From an uncultured Victivallales bacterium (lineage in GTDB: Bacteria > Verrucomicrobiota > Lentisphaeria > Oligosphaerales > JAFGRS01), in contig CAILUI010000260.1 in NCBI GenBank assembly GCA_903837355.1, positions 35,261-99,260 on the forward strand: a stretch of 64,000 nucleotides of DNA, given 5' to 3'. Positions 42,203 through 49,471 of this stretch are shown piece after piece. The notes beneath the pieces were generated by a model. The model made no database searches and was not told where the DNA came from. It saw only the letters and a list, made by a program, of their open reading frames with translations. A program made the translations under genes and the position numbers. The number at the start of each line of letters is the position of its first letter. Position 1 is the stretch's first letter.

Positions 42203-42400
42203 ATGGACAGGGTTACCGGGTTACCTGCCAAGGGCCAGAATCCACTCGCGCACCGGCTTTCGGCCGAGCTCGACGCGGAGGCTCGGTGGCACCGGTCCTT
42301 CGAGTGCTCGCAGCCTGAACTGGCCACGTTGGCCCGAAAGGCACTCGCGGAGCGTCGCCAGGACAAGACCAAGGCAATGGATTGCGCCCATGGCGTCTGA
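42203..42400 (+). CDS. Small antitoxin-like protein (65 aa)
   Basis: A GGGGAGAGG immediately precedes the ATG. The central and C-terminal part (FECSQPELATLARKALAERR, then QDKTKAMD) resembles short antitoxins of RelE/ParE-type pairs, which end in a helical ALAExRxGKT stretch. No toxin gene follows; only the fragment ASERAAEFRNRI reads on in another frame. It is probably an orphan antitoxin, identified by pattern only. Confidence 0.45.
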   Translation: MDRVTGLPAKGQNPLAHRLSAELDAEARWHRSFECSQPELATLARKALAERRQDKTKAMDCAHGV

Positions 42401-43413
42401 AAGAGCCGCGGAGTTCCGGAACCGCATATCCGCGGCGCCGGCGACGGCAGGCAGCGCGGCCCGTCGAGCCTACGGCCGCATGTAAGTCAACCCGCGCCAT
42501 CCTTCCCCCCCCCGTTCAAGCGCATCCACTCGCAGGGCCCGTTCGTTCAGTCGGGATCGCGACCCCGTGGCGTACCGTGCGCGTTCACGAGGATGCCGCC
42601 GCGGTGTGGTTCCGGACCGGCCCTCGCGCGTATACCTGATGCACGGGTCTTTGGGAAGTGCGGGGGCGTTGGCTCCGCGGCCCTTTGCGGGGCGCCCTGA
42701 TATCCGTGGCGGAACGCAGCCAGGTGGGCCGCGCCGCCCGGGGTTGTGTTCTCGGCCATCCGTTCGAGGTACGCCGGCGTCAACTGCGGCAGCAGCGCCG
42801 CCGCCTGCGCACCCGGCCGCTGGCCCAAGGGGCGTCTGACTCGGGCCGGGCGCTGTCTTCCTGCGCCCGCTCCGGGTCGACCGCATGGGACAGCGTTCCG
42901 GGGTGCCGCACCTGCCCGCGGTAACGCTCTCGGTCCGACCCGTCCGTCGGGTCCGTGTCCGGTATCGCTTACTTGGCTCCGCAGACCGCGGCCAGCAGCG
43001 TCTTCTTGGCAGACGCAGGCAGACGGCCCCTTACGCCTCTTCTCCCGCCTTTCCGTCTCGCCGTCTCATCCTCTCACGGTCATATCCCGCCCACCCCGTC
43101 AACCTCGCGATCCGTGAACTCGCGGAAGGGCACTTGAACTGAGCCTGCCCCATCCTTACTTTAGCGCCAAGTTTCGGCGGGCAACCTGGCTGCGTTTGCG
43201 TTGGAACTCCCTGAGTAGGCAGGGGGTGCAGCGCCGGGGCTGTTCGGGCGTAAGGGATGCGGCGCCCGGGCCCTGCCGCCTGTGGCCAGACTGTGCCGTG
43301 GGTGCATAATGCACCGTGCTGCGCGCGCCTGAATTCCGCGCGATGCCGTCTGGGGAACCGCTTACCGTATGCCATCATCTGCACACCCACGGAGCTCTGT
43401 GGAGGTCAGGAAG
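42401..43413. other. 1-kb spacer without a recognisable gene
   Basis: Open frames on both strands look like composition artefacts (Pro/Arg/Ala rich). A - strand segment near 42700-42810 (LTPAYLERMAEN) could be gene debris. A perfect 15-base palindrome GGTGCATAATGCACC lies at 43301-43315, 98 bases before the next gene. Confidence 0.45.
43301..43315. promoter_or_regulatory. 15-base perfect palindrome, possible operator
   Basis: GGTGCAT-A-ATGCACC is a perfect dyad with a CATAAT at its centre that could double as a -10 box. Its position upstream of a small gene suits a repressor site, but nothing else supports this. Confidence 0.3.
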
Positions 43414-43608
43414 ATGAGTGATGATGCCATCGTGGCTGAAGTCAGAAGGGCGAGAATGGAGATACTGGAGTCCTATGGGGGCGACTACCGCGAGATGATG
43501 CGTGACATGATGAAGAAGCAGTGGAGCAGTGGCCGTAAACTGGTCTGCAGAGGGGCGAATGGGCTCCCCGATCGGCCGCTTGAGCCGGCTGTGAGACGCG
43601 AGAGGTGA
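43414..43608 (+). CDS. Conserved-type small hypothetical protein (64 aa)
   Basis: GGAGG lies 8 bases before ATG 43414. The first 40 residues (AEVRRARMEILESYGGDYRE, then MMRDMMKKQW) follow a pattern known from small hypothetical proteins in toxin-rich regions of many genomes. The C-terminal 20 residues (RGANGLPDRPLEPAVRRER) look like readthrough into non-coding DNA. Function is unknown. Confidence 0.5.
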   Translation: MSDDAIVAEVRRARMEILESYGGDYREMMRDMMKKQWSSGRKLVCRGANGLPDRPLEPAVRRER

Positions 43609-43891
43609 GGAGCTACAGCGTGTTCAGGGTACCTGAGGCCAGCGCGCGGATGATCAAGCCTGACCTGCCCGTGTGACGTTCATCTCCTCTTTGCGCCCGG
43701 CGACCAAAGCCCGGAACTGGACCATCCCTAGTCGCAGACAAGTACCCGCCCGGCCTAGGACCAGGGACCTGGAACAGTTGACCAAGGACCACGGACTGGA
43801 GACCAGGGACCATAGACCCCTTCGACAAGCTCAGGGACTGCGTCAAGGGCCAGGGACCGAAGGCAACGGACCAGCAATAGCATGGCGCGCA

Positions 43892-44173
43892 ATGATCTCC
43901 ACGTCCGATAGAGCCCAGATCAGAACCCTTGCAGCGCAGTTCGGTGTTTCCCGAGTCCTGCTGTTCGGGTCCAGTGCTGAACCGGAACGCGAAGGGCGAG
44001 ACATCGACCTGGCCGTCGAGGGGATCCAGCCAGAGGACTTCTTCCGTTTCTACGGAGAACTCGTCTTCGGTCTGACGAAACCCGTGGACCTGATCGACCT
44101 CACGGCGAAGGGCAGGTTTACCGAGCTGGTCCGGCGCGAAGGGGTCCCCGTGTATGACGCACACCAGGGATAG
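43892..44173 (+). CDS. Minimal nucleotidyltransferase, MNT type (93 aa)
   Basis: The fold's signature GSS...GRDIDLAVEG lies at about 27-45 (GS followed by DxD), after a short helix. Members of this family (MntA-like) act as antitoxins that adenylylate HEPN toxins. ATG 43892 is chosen because the protein family begins just before this helix; the open frame extends upstream through repetitive GGACCA-type spacer. No HEPN gene follows, so it is an orphan half of a pair. Confidence 0.72.
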   Translation: MISTSDRAQIRTLAAQFGVSRVLLFGSSAEPEREGRDIDLAVEGIQPEDFFRFYGELVFGLTKPVDLIDLTAKGRFTELVRREGVPVYDAHQG

Positions 44174-44480
44174 GATTGAGGGAGATGCCGAAGACGTTGA
44201 GCGCGTCCTGTAGGTCCTCGGCGAGGGAGGTCTGGAGGGAGCGGAGTGCATTCATGGCAGAGGCGACCGCGGATAACGCAGAAACCAGGGATGAGGGAAC
44301 AAGACGGGACACTCACCCCCGGCCTTACCCGCGGTACGTCCTGCCCGCGCAGCCGGCGCCGCATGGCCCTGGGGTATATCCTGCTGCACAGCAGGATGCG
44401 CAGCGCCCTGGCAAGGCGGAGGCGCGTATGCGCTGGCAACACACTACCGCGACACCATTGAGACTCCGGAGGCCATCGCG
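44174..44480. other. 307-base spacer
   Basis: No gene is supported. It contains a TCCTGCT-GCAC-AGCAGGA hairpin near 44383 that is related to the stem in the REP-like element at 37959. Confidence 0.45.
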
Positions 44481-45041
44481 ATGCTTACCGAGTACCTCGC
44501 GGCAGCACTGAGCGCGGCCCGCTTTGAGATCATCAAAGACGAGGTGCCCTACTACGGCAGCATTCCGGCGTTGACGGGCGTTTGGGCCACCGGCAGGACC
44601 CGGGACGAATGCCAACGCAACCTGGCCTCGGCTCTCGGAGATTGGGTCTTCTTCAGCATCGCGCGAGGTGAGGAGCCACCTACCGTAAACGGCATCTCGC
44701 TGGTGCTGCCGAAGACGGTGGCCACAAGCAGGGATCGCCCCGTGGGGCCTATCGTTCTGGAGTGCCCCGCGGAACTATCCGTGGCCTTGGGCAAGAGGCC
44801 AGCGGAGGCCGGCCGCGAGATCCAGTTGATGGCCGCCTTGCGCCTGTATGAGTTCGGACGAATATCCAGTGGGCTTGCTGCCCGCCTGGCTGGCATGAGT
44901 CGGGCCGAGTTCATCGTGACATGCGGCCAGTTTGGCGTCTCCATCTTCCAGCAGACACCCGAGGAACTCGCGGTCGACACTGCCAATGCGGGTAATCGTT
45001 ACCCGAACTCATCGACGCACTGCCCTCTGCTCGGTGACTAA
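44481..45041 (+). CDS. HicB-UPF0175 fusion antitoxin (186 aa)
   Basis: GGAGG lies 8 bases before the ATG. Residues 1-73 are a HicB-like domain (MLTEYLAAAL, YYGSIPALTGVWATG, then a helical LASALGDWV). After a linker of about 15 residues, residues 88-165 are a UPF0175 domain (LECPAEL, LRLYEFGRISSGLAARLAGM, then the SRAEF helix-turn-helix-like end). Both are normally separate antitoxins: HicB with HicA mRNA interferase, and UPF0175 with DUF3368 PIN toxins. There is no stop or start at the junction. Neither HicA nor DUF3368 follows. The last 20 residues look like readthrough. Either this is a true hybrid antitoxin or a recombination product that remains open. Confidence 0.75.
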   Translation: MLTEYLAAALSAARFEIIKDEVPYYGSIPALTGVWATGRTRDECQRNLASALGDWVFFSIARGEEPPTVNGISLVLPKTVATSRDRPVGPIVLECPAELSVALGKRPAEAGREIQLMAALRLYEFGRISSGLAARLAGMSRAEFIVTCGQFGVSIFQQTPEELAVDTANAGNRYPNSSTHCPLLGD

Positions 45042-45168
45042 CGGACGGTCGGTAGGGTGTCGCGGGGACCCTGAGGAGCCCGAGCTGGATGAGACATGGC
45101 AGGAAACCGGAGCCGCCAGGCACAACGTAGCGGCATGAATACGCCTTAAGTGATTCGCTACAAGCAAC

Positions 45169-45185
45169 CTGAGTGCACACGGCAC
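45169..45185. repeat. 17-base spacer repeat, copy 1
   Basis: CTGAGTGCACACGGCAC recurs exactly at 48411-48427. It contains the palindrome GTGCAC and lies upstream of an antitoxin gene in both places (57 and 44 bases before the start). Confidence 0.6.
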
Positions 45186-45225
45186 CGGACGACACTCTCC
45201 CGGCTCCAACGACGAAAGTCGCACC

Positions 45226-45453
45226 ATGCAGGCCTTACGCCAGATCCACATTGCCGATACAGACAGAGTCTCCGTCGTCGTGCCGAGGGGTTTCCAGCAT
45301 CGGAGACTTGAGGTCATCGTTATCCCGGTTGACGATCTCCCAACACAAACGTGGCCGCCCGGCTTCTTCGATCAAACGGCCGGCTGCTTCGCCGAGTCCC
45401 CCTTGGTGCGCGAGTCCCAGGGCACCTACGAAGCACGGGATGAGGTGCGATGA
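45226..45453 (+). CDS. VapB-type antitoxin (75 aa)
   Basis: The length and layout fit VapB-like antitoxins: an N-terminal beta segment (MQALRQIHIADTDRVSVVVP, then LEVIVIPV) and a C-terminal toxin-neutralising tail (WPPGFFDQTAGCF, LVRESQGTYE). Its stop overlaps the start of a PIN-domain gene by four bases (ATGA), the standard operon arrangement. The frame is intact, while the toxin behind it is not. Confidence 0.72.
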   Translation: MQALRQIHIADTDRVSVVVPRGFQHRRLEVIVIPVDDLPTQTWPPGFFDQTAGCFAESPLVRESQGTYEARDEVR

Positions 45454-45584
45454 TCTGCATGCTTGACACCAACGCATGTATCTCCTACCTCAACCACGCA
45501 GACTCCCCGGTACGGACCCGTATGCAGCGCCTGAGTCCGGAGTCGGTCGCCCTGTGTTCGGTCGTGGAGGCAGAACTGCGCTGA
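45450..45584 (+). pseudogene. Truncated VapC PIN-domain toxin (44 codons left)
   Basis: The start MICMLDTNACISYL carries the first PIN aspartate (LDTN), and SVVEAELR matches the second acidic motif. The reading frame then stops at 45582-45584 instead of continuing to about 130 residues. The two later acidic residues needed for RNase activity are absent, so the toxin should be dead. Confidence 0.8.
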
Positions 45585-45802
45585 TGAGAACACTACAGAT
45601 CAGTACGAAGACTGATCACGACGGTCATCTGCGCCTTGACGTGCCACTTGCTCGCTCAGTTGCGGACGTCAGTGTGATCGTTGTCATGGCCGAAGCCCCC
45701 AACCCCAAGGGCAGGTCTGACTGCGCCGATCTGGTCGGCAAGTTGGCCTGGCGGGGCGACGCAGTCACCGAACAGCGCCGCCTGCGGGAAGAGTGGAAAT
45801 GA
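45584..45802 (+). CDS. VapB-type antitoxin, second copy (72 aa)
   Basis: It begins inside the stop of the truncated vapC (TGATG). The sequence MRTLQISTKTDHDGHLRLDV is the typical beta start, and LVGKLAWRGDAVTEQRRLRE is the typical neutralising tail. It overlaps the following PIN remnant by four bases. A decayed relative lies at 63090-63200 with the shared motif PNPKGR. Confidence 0.75.
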   Translation: MRTLQISTKTDHDGHLRLDVPLARSVADVSVIVVMAEAPNPKGRSDCADLVGKLAWRGDAVTEQRRLREEWK

Positions 45803-46017
45803 GTAGGTTCCTCCTCGACACCAAGGAAGTCCACACGTGCCCCCCCCCGGGCGCGATCATCATCGCCAGTGCAGCCGCAAGCAGGGCTAAGCTGGTGACC
45901 GCAGACACTCGAGTTACTCAACCAATGCCCAGAACAGACTGTCTCAGTAGCAGAGACCACGGCCGACCGCGGATGCCGCGGATCGCGTGGACACTGCACC
46001 ACAAGTGCATACTCTGA
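45799..46017 (+). pseudogene. VapC PIN-domain toxin with internal deletion
   Basis: The N-terminal MSRFLLDT (first PIN motif) is joined after about ten unrelated residues to GAIIIASAAASRAKLVTADTRV, which is the late PIN motif region. Roughly 70-80 central residues are missing, and a run of nine C bases marks the junction. The tail after DTRV is not PIN-like. Confidence 0.75.
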
Positions 46018-46048
46018 TGTCATGGCAACTCCCGTAGGGGAACGCGCA

Positions 46049-46270
46049 ATGGATGCCGCGGTTCTTGAGAAAGAAGCGCTGAAACTGTCCGTACCTGAGC
46101 GGGCACTGCTGGCAGATCGGCTACTGCAGACGCTGGGGGCTGCCAACGCACGCGTCACGCAGGCCTGGGCAGATGAAGGCGAGCGGCGTTTGGCCTCGTA
46201 CCGTGCTGGAGAGCTAGGCGCAGAAGACGGAACTGCGGTTGTTGGGTCCTTGCGGAAGCAGTTCGGATAG
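46049..46270 (+). CDS. RelB-like addiction-module protein (73 aa)
   Basis: AGGGGAA lies about 6 bases before ATG 46049; an upstream ATG at 46022 has no such support. LEKEALKLSVPERALLADRL and ARVTQAWADEGERRLASYRA match the TIGR02574-type addiction module component that pairs with RelE/ParE toxins. It is directly followed by a broken RelE-like gene. Confidence 0.75.
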   Translation: MDAAVLEKEALKLSVPERALLADRLLQTLGAANARVTQAWADEGERRLASYRAGELGAEDGTAVVGSLRKQFG

Positions 46271-46489
46271 CGTATCGGGCACTCCCGGTTGCTGCCCGGG
46301 ATCTGGCGCATACCTCTCGAGTTCTATGAAAGCCAGAGCCCTGGCCTTGGGCTCGAATTCCTCGACGAGTTTGCGGCGGTTGCGGAGCGCATTCGCAGTT
46401 GCCCGCATGCCTGGACGCCGATTAGTCCGAATCAGCGCCGATGTCTGTTCAGGCTTTCCGTTCGCGGTCCCCTACGCGGCGGATCAGCG
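46271..46489 (+). pseudogene. RelE/ParE-type toxin broken by two frameshifts
   Basis: Three consecutive pieces of the family are visible in three different frames: YRALPVAARDLA (from 46273), then EFYESQSPGLGLEFLDEF with HAWTPISPNQRRC, then GFPFAVPYAAD. Joined, they recreate the usual order of this toxin family up to its last strands. The C-terminus is missing. No functional toxin can be made. Confidence 0.75.
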
Positions 46490-46521
46490 AGGTTCCAGCT
46501 TCCATCTCAGGGGAACCAGAG

Positions 46522-46770
46522 ATGCAGACCATCCGTCAGATCGTGAATCTGAAGGGTCGCGACCTGCAGATCCACGTGCCGGACGCGTTCCCCAATCAGA
46601 CCGTCGAGGTGGTCGTCCGGTCGGTCCGACCGGGGCAGGCGGGGCGGGAGACGGGAACGACACCGACCATGACCAGATTGCTGCGTAAGCCAGTACCCGC
46701 AAGGAACCTCAAGCCCCTCACCCGAGATGAATGCCATGCCCGCTGGAGCGCGTGTCTGGCGGGTCCGTAG
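46522..46770 (+). CDS. VapB-like orphan antitoxin (82 aa)
   Basis: ATG 46522 has AGGGGA upstream. The start MQTIRQIVNLKGRDLQIHVP with VEVVVRSV is the common antitoxin beta segment, and LTRDECHARW is a short C-terminal helix. No toxin gene follows; the next recognisable item is a nucleotidyltransferase fragment. Confidence 0.6.
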   Translation: MQTIRQIVNLKGRDLQIHVPDAFPNQTVEVVVRSVRPGQAGRETGTTPTMTRLLRKPVPARNLKPLTRDECHARWSACLAGP

Positions 46771-46907
46771 TCCGTCCCATCCGTGCCCTCAGTGCCTTCC
46801 GTGGCAGGAAGCGCAAGATCGGGCGGCAGTCGCTCACCAGCGTGGCATTCCGGCGCTTCCTGCGCTTCTCCTGCGACCACCGTCCTGACTGCAGTCCACC
46901 ACCAGCC

Positions 46908-47003
46908 TTCTACGTAGTGGCCATCGTTGCAGACGCCGAGTTGCCTGCCCATAAGCGCGCGCGAGCCGGCTACAAGGCACTGCGCGACGGACCGATGCGC
47001 TAG
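46908..47003 (+). pseudogene. Fragment of a minimal nucleotidyltransferase
   Basis: The last 31 codons before the stop read VVAIVADAELPAHKRARAGY then KALRDGPMR. They align with LLVIVSTSELPAYKRARAGH and RALRGVPLP in the intact gene at 57734. The GS...DxD catalytic motif is missing. Confidence 0.65.
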
Positions 47004-47018
47004 CGAGGGAGTGGGCTG

Positions 47019-47399
47019 ATGAACGAGTTGCTTGATGTGATCGAGGTTAAGGCGGGAAGAGACTACAGTTTGGAGCTGACTTTTGAGAATGGCGCCAAGC
47101 GTAGGTTTGACATGGGTCCATTGCTGGATAGAAAACCTTTTATGAGGATAAAACAACCTTCATTATTCATTATGGCCAGAATTGAATGCGGAACCGTTGT
47201 CTGGCCGGGTGGAATAGATATCGCGCCAGAAACGCTGTGGGAACAATCGTTACCAATGCAACAAGACGGTGAATCGGCGCCCCTCCGACCGTCTGACCTC
47301 CGGGTGACCGCGGACCGCGTGACCACTGACCACAGACCACCGCCGCACCGCCCCGAACGGACCTTACCCTCCGGATCGGCCCACAGAAACGCGCGCTAA
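47019..47399 (+). CDS. DUF2442 protein with readthrough tail (126 aa)
   Basis: GAGGGAG lies about 7 bases before the ATG. Residues 1-78 fit DUF2442 (LLDVIEVKAGRDYSLELTF, NGAKRRFDMGPLL, VVWPGGIDIAPETLWEQS), small proteins usually found in toxin-antitoxin neighbourhoods. The normal stop is lost: from residue about 80 the frame runs into the spacer repeat at 47264-47294, adding some 45 Pro/Arg-rich residues. The first 240 bases are visibly richer in A and T than everything around them, suggesting separate acquisition. Confidence 0.75.
   Translation: MNELLDVIEVKAGRDYSLELTFENGAKRRFDMGPLLDRKPFMRIKQPSLFIMARIECGTVVWPGGIDIAPETLWEQSLPMQQDGESAPLRPSDLRVTADRVTTDHRPPPHRPERTLPSGSAHRNAR
47264..47294. repeat. 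31-base inverted-repeat element, copy 1
   Basis: AGACGGT (47264-47270) and ACCGTCT (47288-47294) enclose 17 bases. The same element with one base change is at 52794-52824, and the right half recurs near 62345. Confidence 0.7.
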
Positions 47400-47595
47400 G
47401 CACCGTCTTCTCCTCATGGCCATCGGGGAATGCCACCGATAGTCGCACGCAAGGCCAGTATGGCGGCGGCATCTTGTCACTAACTCGTACAAAGAAATTC
47501 CATGTGCGCGGTACCGGTCCGGTCCTCCGACCTCCCTCCTCCGACCAAGGACCACGGACCAAGGACACTCTGGTTGTGGCAGCCCACCGATAATC

Positions 47596-47781
47596 ATGCA
47601 TCCCCGACAAGTCGAGATCTACAGAGCGATGCTCCCGGCTGACAAGCTGAGGATCATCGAAGGCATGTACTGGGAGGCGCGCGAGCTCAAAGTCGCGGCG
47701 TTGCGCGCTCTGCGGCCCGACTGGAGCGAGGAGCGGATCCAGGCCGAGGGCAGAAGGATCTTCACCTGTGCAGCATCCTGA
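47596..47781 (+). CDS. Small conserved partner of a nucleotidyltransferase (61 aa)
   Basis: The sequence RQVEIYRAMLPADKLRIIEG, then YWEARELKVAALRALRPDWSEERIQ, matches a small family often found directly before nucleotidyltransferase genes. It overlaps the next gene by 14 bases, so the two are translated together. The pair looks complete, unlike most of its neighbours. The biochemical role is unknown. Confidence 0.65.
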   Translation: MHPRQVEIYRAMLPADKLRIIEGMYWEARELKVAALRALRPDWSEERIQAEGRRIFTCAAS

Positions 47782-48349
47782 GCTGGTCGCCCTGTTCACC
47801 ACGCGACTCGATGCCGCCCGCATCCCCTATATGATCACCGGCTCGGTTGCCGCCATGCTCTACGGTGAACCACGCTTCACCAATGACCTGGATGTCGTCT
47901 TGCGCTTGTCCTCGAGTGACATCGAGGGAGCCGTCGCAGCGTTCCCGGATGCGGAGTTCTACTGTCCTCCGGCGGCGGTAATCGCCCTGGAATCCAAGCG
48001 GCCCCTGCGCGGCCACTTCGACATCATCCACCGCCAGACGGGATATCGGGCCGACGTCTACCTCATGAGGTGCGACCCGCTGCATGAATGGGGCATGGCC
48101 CACCGTAAGCGCATTCCTGTCGAGGCGCGGGCCATCTGGTTGGCGCCGCCCGAGTATGTCATCGTGCGTAAGCTCGAGTACTTCCGCGAAGGGCATTCTG
48201 AGAAGCATCTTCTCGACATTGCCGGCATGCTGGCCATATCCGGTGGCGCCATCGACATGCCGGTCCTGGACCGGCTCATCGCTGAGCGCGGCCTGCAGGG
48301 GGAATGGCAGCAGGCACAGAGAGGCAAGACTACGGATGACACGCGCTAG
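47768..48349 (+). CDS. AbiEii/DUF6036-type nucleotidyltransferase (193 aa)
   Basis: Translation starts at GTG 47768 inside the previous gene. The catalytic signature GSVAAMLYGEPRFTNDLDVV (GS and DLD) lies near residues 25-44. The later RKLEYFREGHSEKHLLDI segment is the typical helical end. Family members are nucleotidyltransferases of type IV-like toxin-antitoxin or abortive-infection systems. The frame is intact and full length. Confidence 0.78.
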   Translation: MQHPELVALFTTRLDAARIPYMITGSVAAMLYGEPRFTNDLDVVLRLSSSDIEGAVAAFPDAEFYCPPAAVIALESKRPLRGHFDIIHRQTGYRADVYLMRCDPLHEWGMAHRKRIPVEARAIWLAPPEYVIVRKLEYFREGHSEKHLLDIAGMLAISGGAIDMPVLDRLIAERGLQGEWQQAQRGKTTDDTR

Positions 48350-48410
48350 CCCGGATGTGGACGCCGACGTAGCGTAGAGATGCCCCCTACGTCGTTTGCC
48401 AGGACGCAAT

Positions 48411-48427
48411 CTGAGTGCACACGGCAC
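48411..48427. repeat. 17-base spacer repeat, copy 2
   Basis: Exact copy of 45169-45185, located 44 bases before the nucleotidyltransferase gene at 48455. Confidence 0.6.
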
Positions 48428-48454
48428 GGGACACGCAGGGCAGCCACGACTCCA

Positions 48455-48772
48455 ATGATCGACCTGATCCGCATACACCGCGACCAGATCGCAGAGATCT
48501 GCCGGCGCTGCCACGTGCAACGCTTGGAGGTCTTTGGCTCCGCGGCTACTGGCGACTTCGATCCGGCGCGCAGCGACGTTGACTTCATTGCCGAATTCGA
48601 GGGTAACGACGTCAGGCCAGGATTGCTGTCACGGTACCTTTCCCTCGCCGAGCAGTTGGAGGGGGCCCTCGGGCACAGAATCGACCTTCTGACCCCCGCT
48701 TGCATCCGCAACCGCTACTTCCGGGAAACGGTGGACGCATCGCGGGAACTCGTCTATGAAGGCTCGAGATAG
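48455..48772 (+). CDS. Minimal nucleotidyltransferase, MntA-like (105 aa)
   Basis: FGSAATGDFDPARSDVDFIA near residues 27-46 is the full MNT signature (GS...G...SDxD). HRIDLLTPACIRN near 75-87 is the usual following strand. MntA-like proteins are antitoxins that AMPylate HEPN RNases. No HEPN gene follows; the next start is only 17 bases away and encodes an antitoxin fusion. Confidence 0.75.
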   Translation: MIDLIRIHRDQIAEICRRCHVQRLEVFGSAATGDFDPARSDVDFIAEFEGNDVRPGLLSRYLSLAEQLEGALGHRIDLLTPACIRNRYFRETVDASRELVYEGSR

Positions 48773-48789
48773 CCACCGAGACGCCGAGT

Positions 48790-49338
48790 GTGAACTGGTC
48801 AGACTACATCACCGTTGACCCGCAGGTCTGCCACGGCAGAGCCTGCGTTACCGGTACGCGCATTCCCGTCTCGGTCGTGCTCGACAACCTCGCGGAAGGG
48901 TTGGAGGTAACCGAGATATGCGCCAGCTATCCCTCCCTCTCGCGGGAGGCGATCCGGGCGGCCGTAGCTTACGCCGCGGAGCTTTCACACGAGCGGGTGC
49001 TTACGCTCCCAGGTCAGCCAACCGATGGCCGCTCTGCTGCCCCCGCGCGTCTGGGGAGAGTCGAGCGTTCGCCGCGGCGCCGTGCTGCCATCAGCGTGAC
49101 CATTCCCTGCACTGAGGAGCTCCTGCTCTCCCTGAAAGAGTCCCGTGCCGAGTTTGCGACTGAGGCGCGTCTCTTGCTGGCAGTCAAACTCTACGAACTG
49201 AACCGGATCTCGACGGGTATGGCGGCGCAACTGGCGGGTATGACGCGCGTCCAGTTTATGCTCGCTCTCGACCGTTACGGCCTGTCGCCCTTCGGTCTGG
49301 ATCCATCCGAGATCAAGCCGGACCTGCGGAACGCCTGA
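48790..49338 (+). CDS. DUF433-UPF0175 fusion antitoxin (182 aa)
   Basis: It starts at GTG 48790. Residues 1-72 are a DUF433 domain (ITVDPQVCHGRACVTGTRIP, then VSVVLDNLAEG and ICASYPSLSREAIRAAVAYA). An Arg/Pro-rich linker covers about 73-98. Residues 99-177 are a UPF0175 domain (VTIPCTEEL, LAVKLYELNRISTGMAAQLA, GMTRVQFM). DUF433 normally pairs with DUF5615 PIN-like toxins and UPF0175 with DUF3368 toxins. A remnant of DUF3368 follows, so the C-terminal half is in its native position and the N-terminal half was joined to it. Confidence 0.78.
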   Translation: MNWSDYITVDPQVCHGRACVTGTRIPVSVVLDNLAEGLEVTEICASYPSLSREAIRAAVAYAAELSHERVLTLPGQPTDGRSAAPARLGRVERSPRRRAAISVTIPCTEELLLSLKESRAEFATEARLLLAVKLYELNRISTGMAAQLAGMTRVQFMLALDRYGLSPFGLDPSEIKPDLRNA

Positions 49339-49339
49339 T

Positions 49340-49471
49340 CACCTTGGAACCGTCATTGTCAACACCACGCCGCCGATCCCGCTGATCGCCATCGGCAGGT
49401 CGCCTTTGCTTGCTGTGCTCTACCCCGATGGCGTCCCGGTGCCTGGTGAGGTCTGGCTGGGATACCGGGCT
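49340..49471 (+). pseudogene. N-terminal remnant of a DUF3368 (PIN-like) toxin
   Basis: TVIVNTTPPIPLIAIGR, then SPLLAVLYPDGVPVPGEVW, matches the start of DUF3368 toxins (VxNTTPLIAL, then LLxxLY). It has no start codon in frame, and after VPGEVW the similarity ends. It directly follows the UPF0175 domain of the fusion gene, the usual toxin position. Confidence 0.6.

Noticed and set aside
42470..42886. - strand frame of 138 codons
   Set aside because: Arg/Pro/Gly rich with no family pattern or ribosome site; a short LTPAYLERMAEN segment in another frame is too little to call a gene.
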